Below are positions 9,050 to 17,257 of a stretch of DNA of 64,000 bases, piece by piece. The stretch is from Clostridiaceae bacterium OM02-2AC (GTDB lineage Bacteria; Bacillota_I; Bacilli_A; Erysipelotrichales; Erysipelotrichaceae). The notes under the pieces are model-generated. The model made no database searches. It saw only the letters and a list, made by a program, of their open reading frames with translations, and was not told the DNA's origin. Each line of letters opens with the position of its first letter. Within the stretch, counting starts at the first letter, position 1. A program made the position numbers and the translations under genes. The stretch covers positions 35,103-99,102 of the forward strand of contig QULU01000014.1 of the NCBI GenBank assembly GCA_003481775.1, read 5' to 3'.

Positions 9050-9331
9050 AACCAAAGACAGAGAGATCAAGCAGAAAGATGCGCTTATAGAGAGCACGCG
9101 GATGGTGGAATCGCGGCAGAGATGCAGTTTTGTAAATGGACTCTGGAGGGCAAGGTGAACGGCGCAGCTCAGTATCCAAGACGTAGGCCTACGTTACAGG
9201 GCTAGAAATGTGTCAGCATTTTGATGAGAGGATGGTTCCCTATGAATGGAACGATCAAATCAGGTGGTACCGCAGATGAACCTAACAGCATCTGTCCTGA
9301 AGTCAACAGACTTTTGGACGGGTGCTTTTTT
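9050..9331 (+). promoter_or_regulatory. T-box leader (probable Trp specifier) with terminator
   Basis: Uncharged-tRNA-sensing leader. The Stem I distal loop shows AGAGAGC and GGTGGAA landmarks (about 9090-9112). The base of Stem I can pair CAGAG (9059-9063) with CTCTG (9141-9145). That places TGG at 9137-9139, followed by A, in the specifier position. The T-box motif AGGTGGTACCGC is at 9262-9273. A terminator stem pairs GCATCTGTCC (9288-9297) with GGACGGGTGC (9316-9325), followed by a U-run. TGG (Trp) fits the TrpXYZ-type transporter downstream. However, the base after UGG is U, which would pair with a tRNA discriminator A, whereas tRNA-Trp normally has G. AUG (Met) one register earlier is the alternative. 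Confidence 0.9.
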
Positions 9332-9451
9332 ATATAAGGGAGGTGGTCATTGTGTTACAAGGCACAGAGGAATGGCGATGGCATAAGGGAAAACAGACGT
9401 CATATAAACAAAGGAAACAAACCAACACAATGAAAGAGAGGACAACAGATT

Positions 9452-10441
9452 ATGAAAAAATTATGTAAGGCAGCAGCGGCATTTCTATTATGTGCAGGCG
9501 TATTAACAGGATGTGGAAGCAAGGAGGATGCGAAGACCGAGGAAAAAATTCCGGTGGTATCTGTAGCGCAGATTGTGGAGCATAAATCATTGAATACAAT
9601 TCGTGACAGCTTCAAGGCAGAAATGGAAGTGCTTGGATATAAGGATGGAGAAAATATCAAGCTGGATTTCAAGGATGCCGGCGGACAGCAGAATACCTTG
9701 AATTCTATCATGTCAACCTTTGCAGGAAACAAAAGCGATGTCATCGTGGCGATTGCAACACCAACGGCCATGGCGGCAGCGAAATACAGCAAGGATATTC
9801 CAATCGTATTCTCCGCTGTCAGCGACCCGGTAGGGGCAGGTCTGATGGATGATTTAAAGAAACCGAATAACAACATCACCGGAACAAGCGATGAAATTCA
9901 GGTTGATCAGATTCTGGACCTTGCACTGAAGGTAGACCCGGAATTAAAGACACTTGGCTTTATTTACAACAGCTCGGAGGCAAATTCCGTAAGCAATCTG
10001 GCAAAGGCGAAGGAATTCTGTAAAAAACACGATATCAAGCTGGTTGAGGGAAGCGGCGCAAATATCACGGAGATTCAGAGTGCAGTCAGTGTGCTTACCG
10101 ATAAATGCGATGCGATCTTTGCACCGAATGACAACACGGTGGCAAGCTCTATGAGTGCACTTGTGGAAACAGCAAACAAGAAAAAGGTTCCGGTATATAC
10201 AGGGGCGGATTCTATGGTAAGCGACGGCGGCTTTGCGACGGTAGGGATTGATTACACAGAGCTGGGCAAGGAAACAGCAAGAATGACAGATAAAATTCTG
10301 AAGGGCGAGGATGTGAAAAATCTGCCGGTTAAGGTCTTCAAGGATAATCTGAATATTTATGTCAATGAGAAAACGATGGAAGCACTTGGTATTCAGCTTC
10401 CAGAGGATGTGAAAAACAGCAAGAATCTGGTTATGATGTAA
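9452..10441 (+). CDS. ABC transporter substrate-binding lipoprotein (TrpX-like)
   Basis: Extracytoplasmic binding protein of 329 residues, family COG2984. A lipoprotein signal (charged KK, hydrophobic core, lipobox LTGC) anchors it to the outer face of the membrane. The mature protein has the two-lobe periplasmic-binding fold of this family, with motifs such as VVAIATPTAMAAAKY, VFSAVSDPVGAGL and AIFAPNDNTVASSM. Relatives under tryptophan T-boxes are predicted aromatic amino-acid importers, and this T-box leader agrees. The permease and ATPase genes follow. Confidence 0.88.
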   Translation: MKKLCKAAAAFLLCAGVLTGCGSKEDAKTEEKIPVVSVAQIVEHKSLNTIRDSFKAEMEVLGYKDGENIKLDFKDAGGQQNTLNSIMSTFAGNKSDVIVAIATPTAMAAAKYSKDIPIVFSAVSDPVGAGLMDDLKKPNNNITGTSDEIQVDQILDLALKVDPELKTLGFIYNSSEANSVSNLAKAKEFCKKHDIKLVEGSGANITEIQSAVSVLTDKCDAIFAPNDNTVASSMSALVETANKKKVPVYTGADSMVSDGGFATVGIDYTELGKETARMTDKILKGEDVKNLPVKVFKDNLNIYVNEKTMEALGIQLPEDVKNSKNLVMM

Positions 10442-10717
10442 GCATGCGGCATGAAAGAAACAAAAAATGTGTACTATCGTAAGGATATATATGAGAAAAG
10501 CAATCGTATGTATAGGAACTTCACATTTAAGAAAGAAGCGGCTGTTTAAAATACTATACGAACAGGTTATCGGATGATACGGTATCGGATATGTAGGAAT
10601 AAGTGATAAGGCTGCAAGAAAAAGCTGAACGAGAGGCTGTATTAGGGCTGGATAGAATACTACATGTATGAAGCAGACGATACAAGGTACAGTATTGAAG
10701 AAGAGAGGATGAAGGTT

Positions 10718-11590
10718 ATGGCATTGTCAACCATACAGGATGCGGTAATTCTGGGCATGATATTTTCCATCATGTCGCTGGGGGTATTTATTTCCTTCCG
10801 CGTTTTGAATATTCCCGATCTGACGATCGATGGGAGCTTTACAACCGGATGTGCGGTATCTGCCGTATTTGCAATGAACGGACATCCGTTTATCGGTACG
10901 CTGATGGCGTTTATCGCAGGAGGCCTTGCAGGGCTGGTGACCGGTCTGCTGCAGACCAAATGCAAGGTGCAGTCCCTGCTGGCCGGCATTCTGACAATGA
11001 CAGCCCTGTATTCTGTCAATTTGAAAATTCTGAGCGGAATGCCGAATGTCTCCCTGTTCGGTAAGAAGACCATTTTCACACCGCTGATAGCGTTGCTAGG
11101 TGATCATGCCTATGGCGTTGTGGTGGCCGGTCTCCTCCTTCTTCTGATCCTTTTGCTTTATCTGTTTTTGAAAACACAGTTGGGTATGAGTCTGCGGGCA
11201 ACCGGTGACAATGAGGCGATGGTACGTGCCAGCAGCATCAACTCAGACCTGATGAAAATCATGGGAATCGCACTTGCCAATGCGCTTGTGGCGCTGGGTG
11301 GTGCGGTGTTTGCACAGAATCAGGGCTTTGCGGATGTGAGCGGTGGAATCGGTATGATGGTTGTCGGTTTGGCAAGCATCATTGTCGGTGAGGCATTTAT
11401 CCGCAGAAAAACACTGGGCTTTCAATTTGCGGCTGTTGTTGTAGGCGCAATCGTCTACCGGTTTATTCTGACCGTAGCACTGCAGCTGGGAATCGGGGCA
11501 AGTGATTTGAACCTGTTCTCCGCAGCGCTTGTGGCACTGGCAATATCACTGCCGCATCTGAAAAAGAGAAGGAGGGGATCGCATGCTTGA
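10718..11590 (+). CDS. ABC transporter permease (TrpY-like)
   Basis: Membrane subunit of 290 residues with eight or more hydrophobic segments, related to the branched-chain/ribose permease superfamily. The segment RVLNIPDLTIDGSFTTGCAV near the N-terminus and the cytoplasmic coupling stretch SLRATGDNEAMVRASSIN are characteristic of COG4120. The ATG at 10718 is preferred because GAGAGG lies nine bases upstream and the helix begins at once. A longer frame from 10664 adds an unlikely acidic tail. The 276 bases between it and the binding protein hold no gene. The ATPase start overlaps its end. Confidence 0.85.
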   Translation: MALSTIQDAVILGMIFSIMSLGVFISFRVLNIPDLTIDGSFTTGCAVSAVFAMNGHPFIGTLMAFIAGGLAGLVTGLLQTKCKVQSLLAGILTMTALYSVNLKILSGMPNVSLFGKKTIFTPLIALLGDHAYGVVVAGLLLLLILLLYLFLKTQLGMSLRATGDNEAMVRASSINSDLMKIMGIALANALVALGGAVFAQNQGFADVSGGIGMMVVGLASIIVGEAFIRRKTLGFQFAAVVVGAIVYRFILTVALQLGIGASDLNLFSAALVALAISLPHLKKRRRGSHA

Positions 11591-12338
11591 TTTAAAGGAT
11601 ATCAGCGTAACCTTTCACGCCAATACCGTCAATGAGCGAAAGGCTCTGGACCATCTGTCCTTCCATGTGGAGAATGGTGACTTTATCAGTGTGCTGGGGA
11701 CCAACGGTGCCGGAAAGAGCACGCTTCTGAATGTAATCAGCGGTTCCATTATGAGTGATTCCGGAACGATTCTTCTGGATGGAAAGGATATTACAGCCTA
11801 TCCCGAATATAAGCGTGCAAGAGAAATCGGACGCCTGTTTCAGGATCCCTTAAAAGGAACGGCGCCGCATATGACCATTGAGGAGAATCTGGGGCTGGCA
11901 TACAGTCGCGGTAAGCGAACAACGCTGAGCCGGGCAATAAAAAAAGGCGATCGAAGCTTCTTTATCGAAAAGCTGAAGGAGCTGGGACTTGGACTGGAGG
12001 ATCGCATTTCTACAACCGTGGGATTGCTGAGTGGAGGACAGCGGCAGGCTCTGACACTGCTGATGTCTACCATCGTCACACCGAAGCTTCTTCTGCTGGA
12101 TGAACATACGGCGGCACTGGATCCGAAAACGGCAGCCTCTGTTATGGATATCACACAGAGGATTGTGAAGGAAAACCATATCACTACGCTCATGATTACG
12201 CACAACATGAAGCAGGCACTGGAATACGGCAACAAGACGATTATTCTGAATGAAGGGAAAATCGTCAAGGTGCTGGAAGGGGAAGAAAGAAAGAACACAA
12301 CGGTTGATGACCTTCTCAACATGTACGACTTTGTCTGA
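11583..12338 (+). CDS. ABC transporter ATP-binding protein (TrpZ-like)
   Basis: ATPase of the T-box-controlled importer, 251 residues. Visible motifs are Walker A GTNGAGKS, Q-loop LFQDPLKGT, signature LSGGQRQA, Walker B LLLLDEHTAALD and switch His MITHNM. The Walker B Glu is followed by HTA instead of the common PTA, a known trait of this subfamily. It overlaps the permease by eight bases, with AGGAGGGG ahead of the ATG. Confidence 0.92.
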   Translation: MLDLKDISVTFHANTVNERKALDHLSFHVENGDFISVLGTNGAGKSTLLNVISGSIMSDSGTILLDGKDITAYPEYKRAREIGRLFQDPLKGTAPHMTIEENLGLAYSRGKRTTLSRAIKKGDRSFFIEKLKELGLGLEDRISTTVGLLSGGQRQALTLLMSTIVTPKLLLLDEHTAALDPKTAASVMDITQRIVKENHITTLMITHNMKQALEYGNKTIILNEGKIVKVLEGEERKNTTVDDLLNMYDFV

Positions 12339-12351
12339 AAAAGGAAGTATT

Positions 12352-12383
12352 TGGCAGATTGTTTTTCTTGGAATAATCTGCCA
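12352..12383. terminator. Stem-loop after the importer operon
   Basis: A nine-bp perfect stem pairs TGGCAGATT (12352-12360) with AATCTGCCA (12375-12383), fourteen bases after the ATPase stop. No U-run follows, so it may stabilise the transcript rather than end it. Confidence 0.5.
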
Positions 12384-12516
12384 CATACGATAATATAATG
12401 AACATGCGAGTATAAGATTGAGCATAAATTTCATGAAAACCTGTAAAAAATCAATGAAATTTTGACTTGACTTTTCCGCGTGTTTTTGCTTTTGGCGTCA
12501 TTTCTGCCTGAAAAGC

Positions 12517-12530
12517 TGAAAACGCATACA
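12517..12530. promoter_or_regulatory. cre (CcpA-binding) site upstream of glgC
   Basis: TGAAAACGCATACA matches the consensus TGNAARCGNWWNCA at every position, 91 bases before the glgC start. A weak -10 candidate, TATACT, lies at 12581-12586 without a good -35. The site predicts CcpA control of glycogen synthesis by carbon supply. Whether it activates or represses cannot be told. Confidence 0.6.
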
Positions 12531-12620
12531 TAAAGTTCATTTTTCTTACAAAAAGGGTGGAAATTTATGTTAAAAATCATTATACTTAATATATAGAAAA
12601 ATTCCTAAGGGGGGATTTAC

Positions 12621-13757
12621 ATGAGACAAAACAACATGCTGGCTATGATACTAGCCGGAGGCCGAGGAACACGACTGTATGCCTTGACCAAGAAGATTGC
12701 AAAACCTGCAGTGTATTACGGAGGGAAATATCGAATTATCGACTTCCCGCTGAGCAACTGTGCCAACTCCAACATCAACGTCGTCGGTGTACTGACACAG
12801 TATGAGAGTGTATTGCTGAATTCCTATGCAGCAGCTGGACAGCGCTGGGGACTGGATGCAAAAGACAGTGGTGTATACGTACTGCCGCCTCGTGAGAAAG
12901 ACGGAGCAGCGTTTGACGTATATCGCGGAACTGCAGATGCAATCTCACAAAATATCGATTTCATCGACAGCAACAATCCGGAGTATGTTCTGATTCTGTC
13001 GGGAGATCATATTTACAAGATGGATTATTCCAAGATGCTTTCCCACCACAAGGCATGCGATGCCGATGCAACGATCGCCGTACTGCCGGTACCGATGAAG
13101 GAAGCAAGCCGCTTCGGTATTATGAATACGGATGAAACAGACCGTATCGTGGAATTTGAGGAAAAGCCGGAGCACCCGAAGAGCAATCTTGCTTCTATGG
13201 GTATCTATATCTTTAACTGGAAGCAGCTGAGAAAAATGCTGGTCGCAGATATGGATGATCCAAACAGCAACCATGACTTTGGTAAGGATATTATTCCTGC
13301 CATGCTTGCGGAGAACAAGCGTCTGTATGCATGGAAATTCAAAGGCTATTGGAAGGATGTAGGAACTGTGGATTCCCTGTGGGAAGCAAACATGGACCTG
13401 CTGAGCAAAAACAACGAGCTAGACCTGAATGATCCAAACTGGAAGATTTATACAGAGGATGTAGCAACCGTTCCGCATTATATCGGACCAGACGGTAAGG
13501 TGGATAATGCGTATATCAACCAGGGATGTGTCATCAATGGTGAAATCAACAACTCAGTCCTGTTCACGAACGTAAAGGTTTCAAAAAATGCGAAGGTCAA
13601 CGATTCGGTACTGTTACCGGATGTGGAGGTCGGCGAGGGTGCCGTCATTCACCGTGCCATCGTCATGCAGGGTGTCAAGATTGATGCCGGTGCTGTCGTA
13701 GGTGATCCAAACAGTGAAGAAATCGAACTGATTAGCAAGAGAGTGAGGGGTGAGTAA
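12621..13757 (+). CDS. glgC: Glucose-1-phosphate adenylyltransferase GlgC
   Basis: Makes ADP-glucose from glucose-1-phosphate and ATP, the committed step of glycogen synthesis. The 378-residue product has the nucleotide-binding [13 protein letters not shown], the sugar-binding region [26 protein letters not shown] and EEKPEHPKS, and a C-terminal left-handed beta-helix (about 290-375) with hexapeptide repeats. The ribosome site AAGGGGGG precedes the ATG. It is first of three genes. GlgC and GlgD in Firmicutes usually act as a pair. Confidence 0.96.
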   Translation: MRQNNMLAMILAGGRGTRLYALTKKIAKPAVYYGGKYRIIDFPLSNCANSNINVVGVLTQYESVLLNSYAAAGQRWGLDAKDSGVYVLPPREKDGAAFDVYRGTADAISQNIDFIDSNNPEYVLILSGDHIYKMDYSKMLSHHKACDADATIAVLPVPMKEASRFGIMNTDETDRIVEFEEKPEHPKSNLASMGIYIFNWKQLRKMLVADMDDPNSNHDFGKDIIPAMLAENKRLYAWKFKGYWKDVGTVDSLWEANMDLLSKNNELDLNDPNWKIYTEDVATVPHYIGPDGKVDNAYINQGCVINGEINNSVLFTNVKVSKNAKVNDSVLLPDVEVGEGAVIHRAIVMQGVKIDAGAVVGDPNSEEIELISKRVRGE

Positions 13758-13758
13758 T

Positions 13759-14874
13759 ATGTGCAATGCAATTGGTATTGTAAATTATGAAGGACCTAAT
13801 GTACAGGTCAAAGGTATGCAGGATTATCGTCCGGTATCCGCCTTCTCATTCCTGGGAAGATATCGTCTGGTCGACTTTCCAATTTCTAATCTGAGTAATT
13901 CCGGTGTGAATCATATCAAGGTATTTGTAAAAACGAATCCGAGATCTCTTCTGGAGCATCTGGGAACCGGACGTCATTACAACATTAATTCCAAGCGTGG
14001 AAAGCTGCACATCCTGCCGGCAAAGAGCATGGATGAAAATGATTTCTACAGCAATGATATTAACTCTTATATGTACAATATGCAGGCAATCGAGGATGCC
14101 AATTATCCTTACGTTGTTCTGACACCGAGCCACTTTGTCTTCCGTCAGGACTTCAGTGCCCTGCTGGATGCCCACATTGAAAGCGGTGCGGATATCACCA
14201 TGCTGTATCAGAATGTGGATAATGCGAAGGAATCCTTCGTAAACTGCGATGTTGTGAATCTGAACAAGCAGAAGGGTGTTCTTTCTCTGGAAAAGAACCG
14301 CGGAAACTCCAAATCCAGAACAATTTCTCTGGAAACCTATATCCTGAGTAAGGAGCTGTTCATGGATCTGGTAAAGAAAGCAGCGAATATCTCTTCTCTG
14401 TACTGGTTCCGTGATATCGTAAACGATGAGTGTGCGGAGCTGGACATCCGTGGTGTTGCACACCGTGGCTTTGTGGCATGTATCAATGATTTTAAGAGCT
14501 ACTACAATGCCAATATGGATCTGCTGGACTATGATAAGGCGATGGATCTGTTCCATACAGACTGGCCGGTTTATACAAGAACCAACGATTCCTGCCCTAC
14601 ACAGTACTATTCAGGTGTCAGTGTGAAAAACAGTATGGTTTCCAACGGATGTCTGGTAGAGGGTGATATTGAAAACAGTGTCATCGGACGTGGTGCGATT
14701 ATCAAGAAGGGGGCAGTTGTGAAAAACTGTGTGATCCTTCCGGGTGCTATGATCGGTGAAGATGTGCACATTGAAAATGTAGTAGTGGATAAGAAAGCAA
14801 GAATCGTTCGTAAAAAAGAACTGCTGGGACTTGCCGACACTCCACTGTACGTGAAAAGGAATGATAAAATTTAA
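13759..14874 (+). CDS. glgD: Glucose-1-phosphate adenylyltransferase-like subunit GlgD
   Basis: Partner of GlgC, 371 residues. It has the nucleotidyltransferase fold and a C-terminal hexapeptide-repeat domain, but the GGxGTRL signature is absent (the start reads MCNAIGIVNYEG). This is normal for GlgD, which is thought to modulate GlgC rather than catalyse well. The ATG at 13759 is preceded by GAGGGGTGAG inside the glgC stop region; a GTG three codons earlier is less likely. Its stop overlaps the glgA start by one base. Confidence 0.93.
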   Translation: MCNAIGIVNYEGPNVQVKGMQDYRPVSAFSFLGRYRLVDFPISNLSNSGVNHIKVFVKTNPRSLLEHLGTGRHYNINSKRGKLHILPAKSMDENDFYSNDINSYMYNMQAIEDANYPYVVLTPSHFVFRQDFSALLDAHIESGADITMLYQNVDNAKESFVNCDVVNLNKQKGVLSLEKNRGNSKSRTISLETYILSKELFMDLVKKAANISSLYWFRDIVNDECAELDIRGVAHRGFVACINDFKSYYNANMDLLDYDKAMDLFHTDWPVYTRTNDSCPTQYYSGVSVKNSMVSNGCLVEGDIENSVIGRGAIIKKGAVVKNCVILPGAMIGEDVHIENVVVDKKARIVRKKELLGLADTPLYVKRNDKI

Positions 14875-16313
14875 TGGCAAGAATATTGATGGTTGCTGCC
14901 GAGGGTCTTCCCTTTATTAAAAGCGGAGGACTGGCAGATGTAATCGGCTCATTGCCGAACGAGCTGGCAAAAAAGGGTCATGAGGTGCGTGTTATCATGC
15001 CGCTGTACCTGAAAATTGCGCAGAAGTTTCACCATGAATTTACGCTGGAGGCTCAATTTTCCGTGAGTATTGCGTATCATGAGGTACCGGTAAATATCTG
15101 GTCAACGATGCGCAAGGATGTTAAATTCTATTTTGTAGAGCACAAGGGATACTTTGAGCGTGAAGAAATGTATGGACATATTGATGATGGAGAACGCTTT
15201 GCTTATTTCCAGAAGGCTGTCATTGAAATGTGCAATCAGCTGAACTACTTCCCGGAAATCATGCATTGTCATGACTGGCATACCGGTATGATACCGGCTA
15301 TGTGCAAGGAAGGTCACAGCTTTGATGAACGCTACCGCAATATCCGCTTTGTTTATACGATTCACAATCTGGCTTATCAGGGCAACTTCGGTGTGGAAAT
15401 GCTGGACAGCTGTCTGGGACTGGATTATCGAATCTATGATAACGGGAATGTGCGCTACGACGGCGGAATCAGTTTCATGAAGTCCGGTATTCTGTATGCG
15501 GACAAGGTGACAACGGTTTCCCCTACATATTCACAGGAAATTCTGACACCGCAGTATGGTGAGCATTTGGAAATGGTGCTGAATATCCGTAAATATGACC
15601 TGTGGGGAATCACAAACGGTATTGATATCGAATACTGGGATCCGAAGAATGATCCGGAAATTCCATATCACTACAACAAGGTGAATGTGAAGAAAGCCAA
15701 GGCGTTAAATAAGGAAGCGCTGCAGAAGGAGCTTGGTCTCACTGTAGATCAGAATGTACTTCTGATCGGTGTGGTATCCCGTCTTACCTGGCAGAAGGGC
15801 TTCTATCTGATGATGGAAAAGCTCTCTGAAATCTGTGCTATGCCGATTCAGCTTGCTGTGTTAGGAAGCGGAGAGGCGAGCATTGAGGAAAAGATGGCGC
15901 AGCTGGAAGCAGGAAACAAGGGGAAAATTGCATTCTACAAGGGATACAATGATTCTCTGGCACACCGCATTTATGGCGCATGTGATCTGTTCCTGATGCC
16001 ATCCCTGTTTGAACCATGCGGTATCTCACAGCTGATCTCCATGCGCTACGGTACACTGCCGCTGGTACGTGAAACCGGAGGTCTGAAGGATACGGTAACA
16101 CCGTATAACGAGTTTGAAAAGACCGGTAACGGCTTCAGCTTCGCAAATTACAATTCTGATGAAATGCTTCAGGTGATGTACAATGCCATTGATGTCTATT
16201 ACAATCGCAAGGAAGACTGGAAGATACTTGTCCGCAATGCGATGAATACAGATGTCAGCTGGGCAAAGAGTGCGGAAACCTATTGTCAGCTGTACGCTCA
16301 GCTGCATCCATAA
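14874..16313 (+). CDS. glgA: Glycogen synthase GlgA
   Basis: Transfers glucose from ADP-glucose to growing alpha-1,4-glucan (GT5 family). The 479-residue length is normal. The N-terminal KSGGLADVIGSLPNEL carries the ADP-glucose-binding Lys. HCHDWHTGMIPAM and VYTIHNLAYQG follow, and the C-terminal half has the family EPCGISQL motif. It is the last gene of the glg operon. No branching enzyme or phosphorylase is present in this window. Confidence 0.96.
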   Translation: MARILMVAAEGLPFIKSGGLADVIGSLPNELAKKGHEVRVIMPLYLKIAQKFHHEFTLEAQFSVSIAYHEVPVNIWSTMRKDVKFYFVEHKGYFEREEMYGHIDDGERFAYFQKAVIEMCNQLNYFPEIMHCHDWHTGMIPAMCKEGHSFDERYRNIRFVYTIHNLAYQGNFGVEMLDSCLGLDYRIYDNGNVRYDGGISFMKSGILYADKVTTVSPTYSQEILTPQYGEHLEMVLNIRKYDLWGITNGIDIEYWDPKNDPEIPYHYNKVNVKKAKALNKEALQKELGLTVDQNVLLIGVVSRLTWQKGFYLMMEKLSEICAMPIQLAVLGSGEASIEEKMAQLEAGNKGKIAFYKGYNDSLAHRIYGACDLFLMPSLFEPCGISQLISMRYGTLPLVRETGGLKDTVTPYNEFEKTGNGFSFANYNSDEMLQVMYNAIDVYYNRKEDWKILVRNAMNTDVSWAKSAETYCQLYAQLHP

Positions 16314-16324
16314 GAACATGAAAA

Positions 16325-16356
16325 GGCATATTGTGTAAGACAGTATGTCTTTTTTT
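16325..16356 (+). terminator. Rho-independent terminator after glgA
   Basis: A ten-bp stem pairs GGCATATTGT (16325-16334) with ACAGTATGTC (16340-16349), with a five-base loop and seven T. Confidence 0.9.
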
Positions 16357-16697
16357 CTGTGCAGGGATATGCAGATACATCGCTTAGATAAATAACGGCT
16401 GCTGCCTGAACCGGGGATTCTAATAAAAAGAATAGTAATAGAAGTGAGTAGGAATACCGGAACAGGTTATGGAAACATCATATTCTGTTATAGATATGCT
16501 TTTTATGCAAAGCCCTGTTCTGGCACAGGCACAGACTGCAGTGATTCCAGTGCATAATACCGGATGTCTTGATACGATGGTCTTTCCCGTTACTGTAAAG
16601 AATTTACAGCATTTATAGCGGCGGTTGTATTATAATTTTTTTTAGGATATCATTTATTTGAAAAATGGGTTAAAATGAAAGAAATGAGGTGGTTCAT
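16357..16697. other. Regulatory gap upstream of PTS system 1
   Basis: No gene is seen. A perfect 17-base palindrome, CTGTAAAGAATTTACAG (16593-16609), lies 21 bases before a TATAAT at 16631-16636 that can serve as a -10 with a poor -35. The palindrome is a candidate operator for the first EIIB gene. GAGGTGG at 16685-16691 is its ribosome site. Confidence 0.55.
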
Positions 16698-17201
16698 ATG
16701 AAAGCAAGAATTGAATTGACTAGAATTGACAACCGGCTTGTCCATGGACAGGTTGGTCTGACATGGGGAAGTACCTTGAATATCGACACGATTGTTGTCG
16801 TGGATAATCTGACAGCTGCCAGCAGCTTTGCGCAGAAGCTGATGCAGAGTGTTGCCTCCGCCGCAAGCCGCCAAATCCGCTTTTATACGGTGAATGACTT
16901 CATCCGGGCATACAATGACAACACAAGTCATCAAAAGCTGTTCGTTGTTGTACAATCCCCCCACGAAGCACGACTGCTGGTGGAAGCGGGAATTGAACTA
17001 AAGCGCGTTAATGTCGGTAATATGCATTATGAAAAGGGAAGAGTTGCATTCAATCGAAAGGTATATCTTACACAGCTGGATATTGAGGATATAAATTATA
17101 TGATTTCACAGGGGACGGAGGTATTTTATCAGGATGTTCCCGGATCAGCTGTTGAGAAGTTCAGTGAGCTTGATTATGAAACAATGAAGCGGAGAAGGTA
17201 A
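16698..17201 (+). CDS. PTS mannose-family EIIB (system 1, first copy)
   Basis: Cytoplasmic phosphotransfer subunit, 167 residues. The phosphorylated His is in RIDNRLVHGQVGLTWG near the N-terminus, and the family marker ELKRVNVGNMHYEKG is present. It sits alone before the LevR-type gene, while a second EIIB with EIIC and EIID follows the regulator from a separate sigma-54 promoter. In the LevR paradigm an EIIB phosphorylates the regulator's PRD, so this copy may serve mainly as a sensor. That role is inference from order. Confidence 0.9.
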   Translation: MKARIELTRIDNRLVHGQVGLTWGSTLNIDTIVVVDNLTAASSFAQKLMQSVASAASRQIRFYTVNDFIRAYNDNTSHQKLFVVVQSPHEARLLVEAGIELKRVNVGNMHYEKGRVAFNRKVYLTQLDIEDINYMISQGTEVFYQDVPGSAVEKFSELDYETMKRRR

Positions 17202-17257
17202 ATGGTCTTCGCTTTTGTATACTTGCATGTAGAGAATGGAAAGGCAGGCGCAACGCA

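Noticed and set aside
16534..16560. Sigma-54-like TGGCAC upstream of the first EIIB of system 1
   Set aside because: TGGCACAGGCACAGACTGCA contains a GG element, but the GC element is not at the required 10-base distance.
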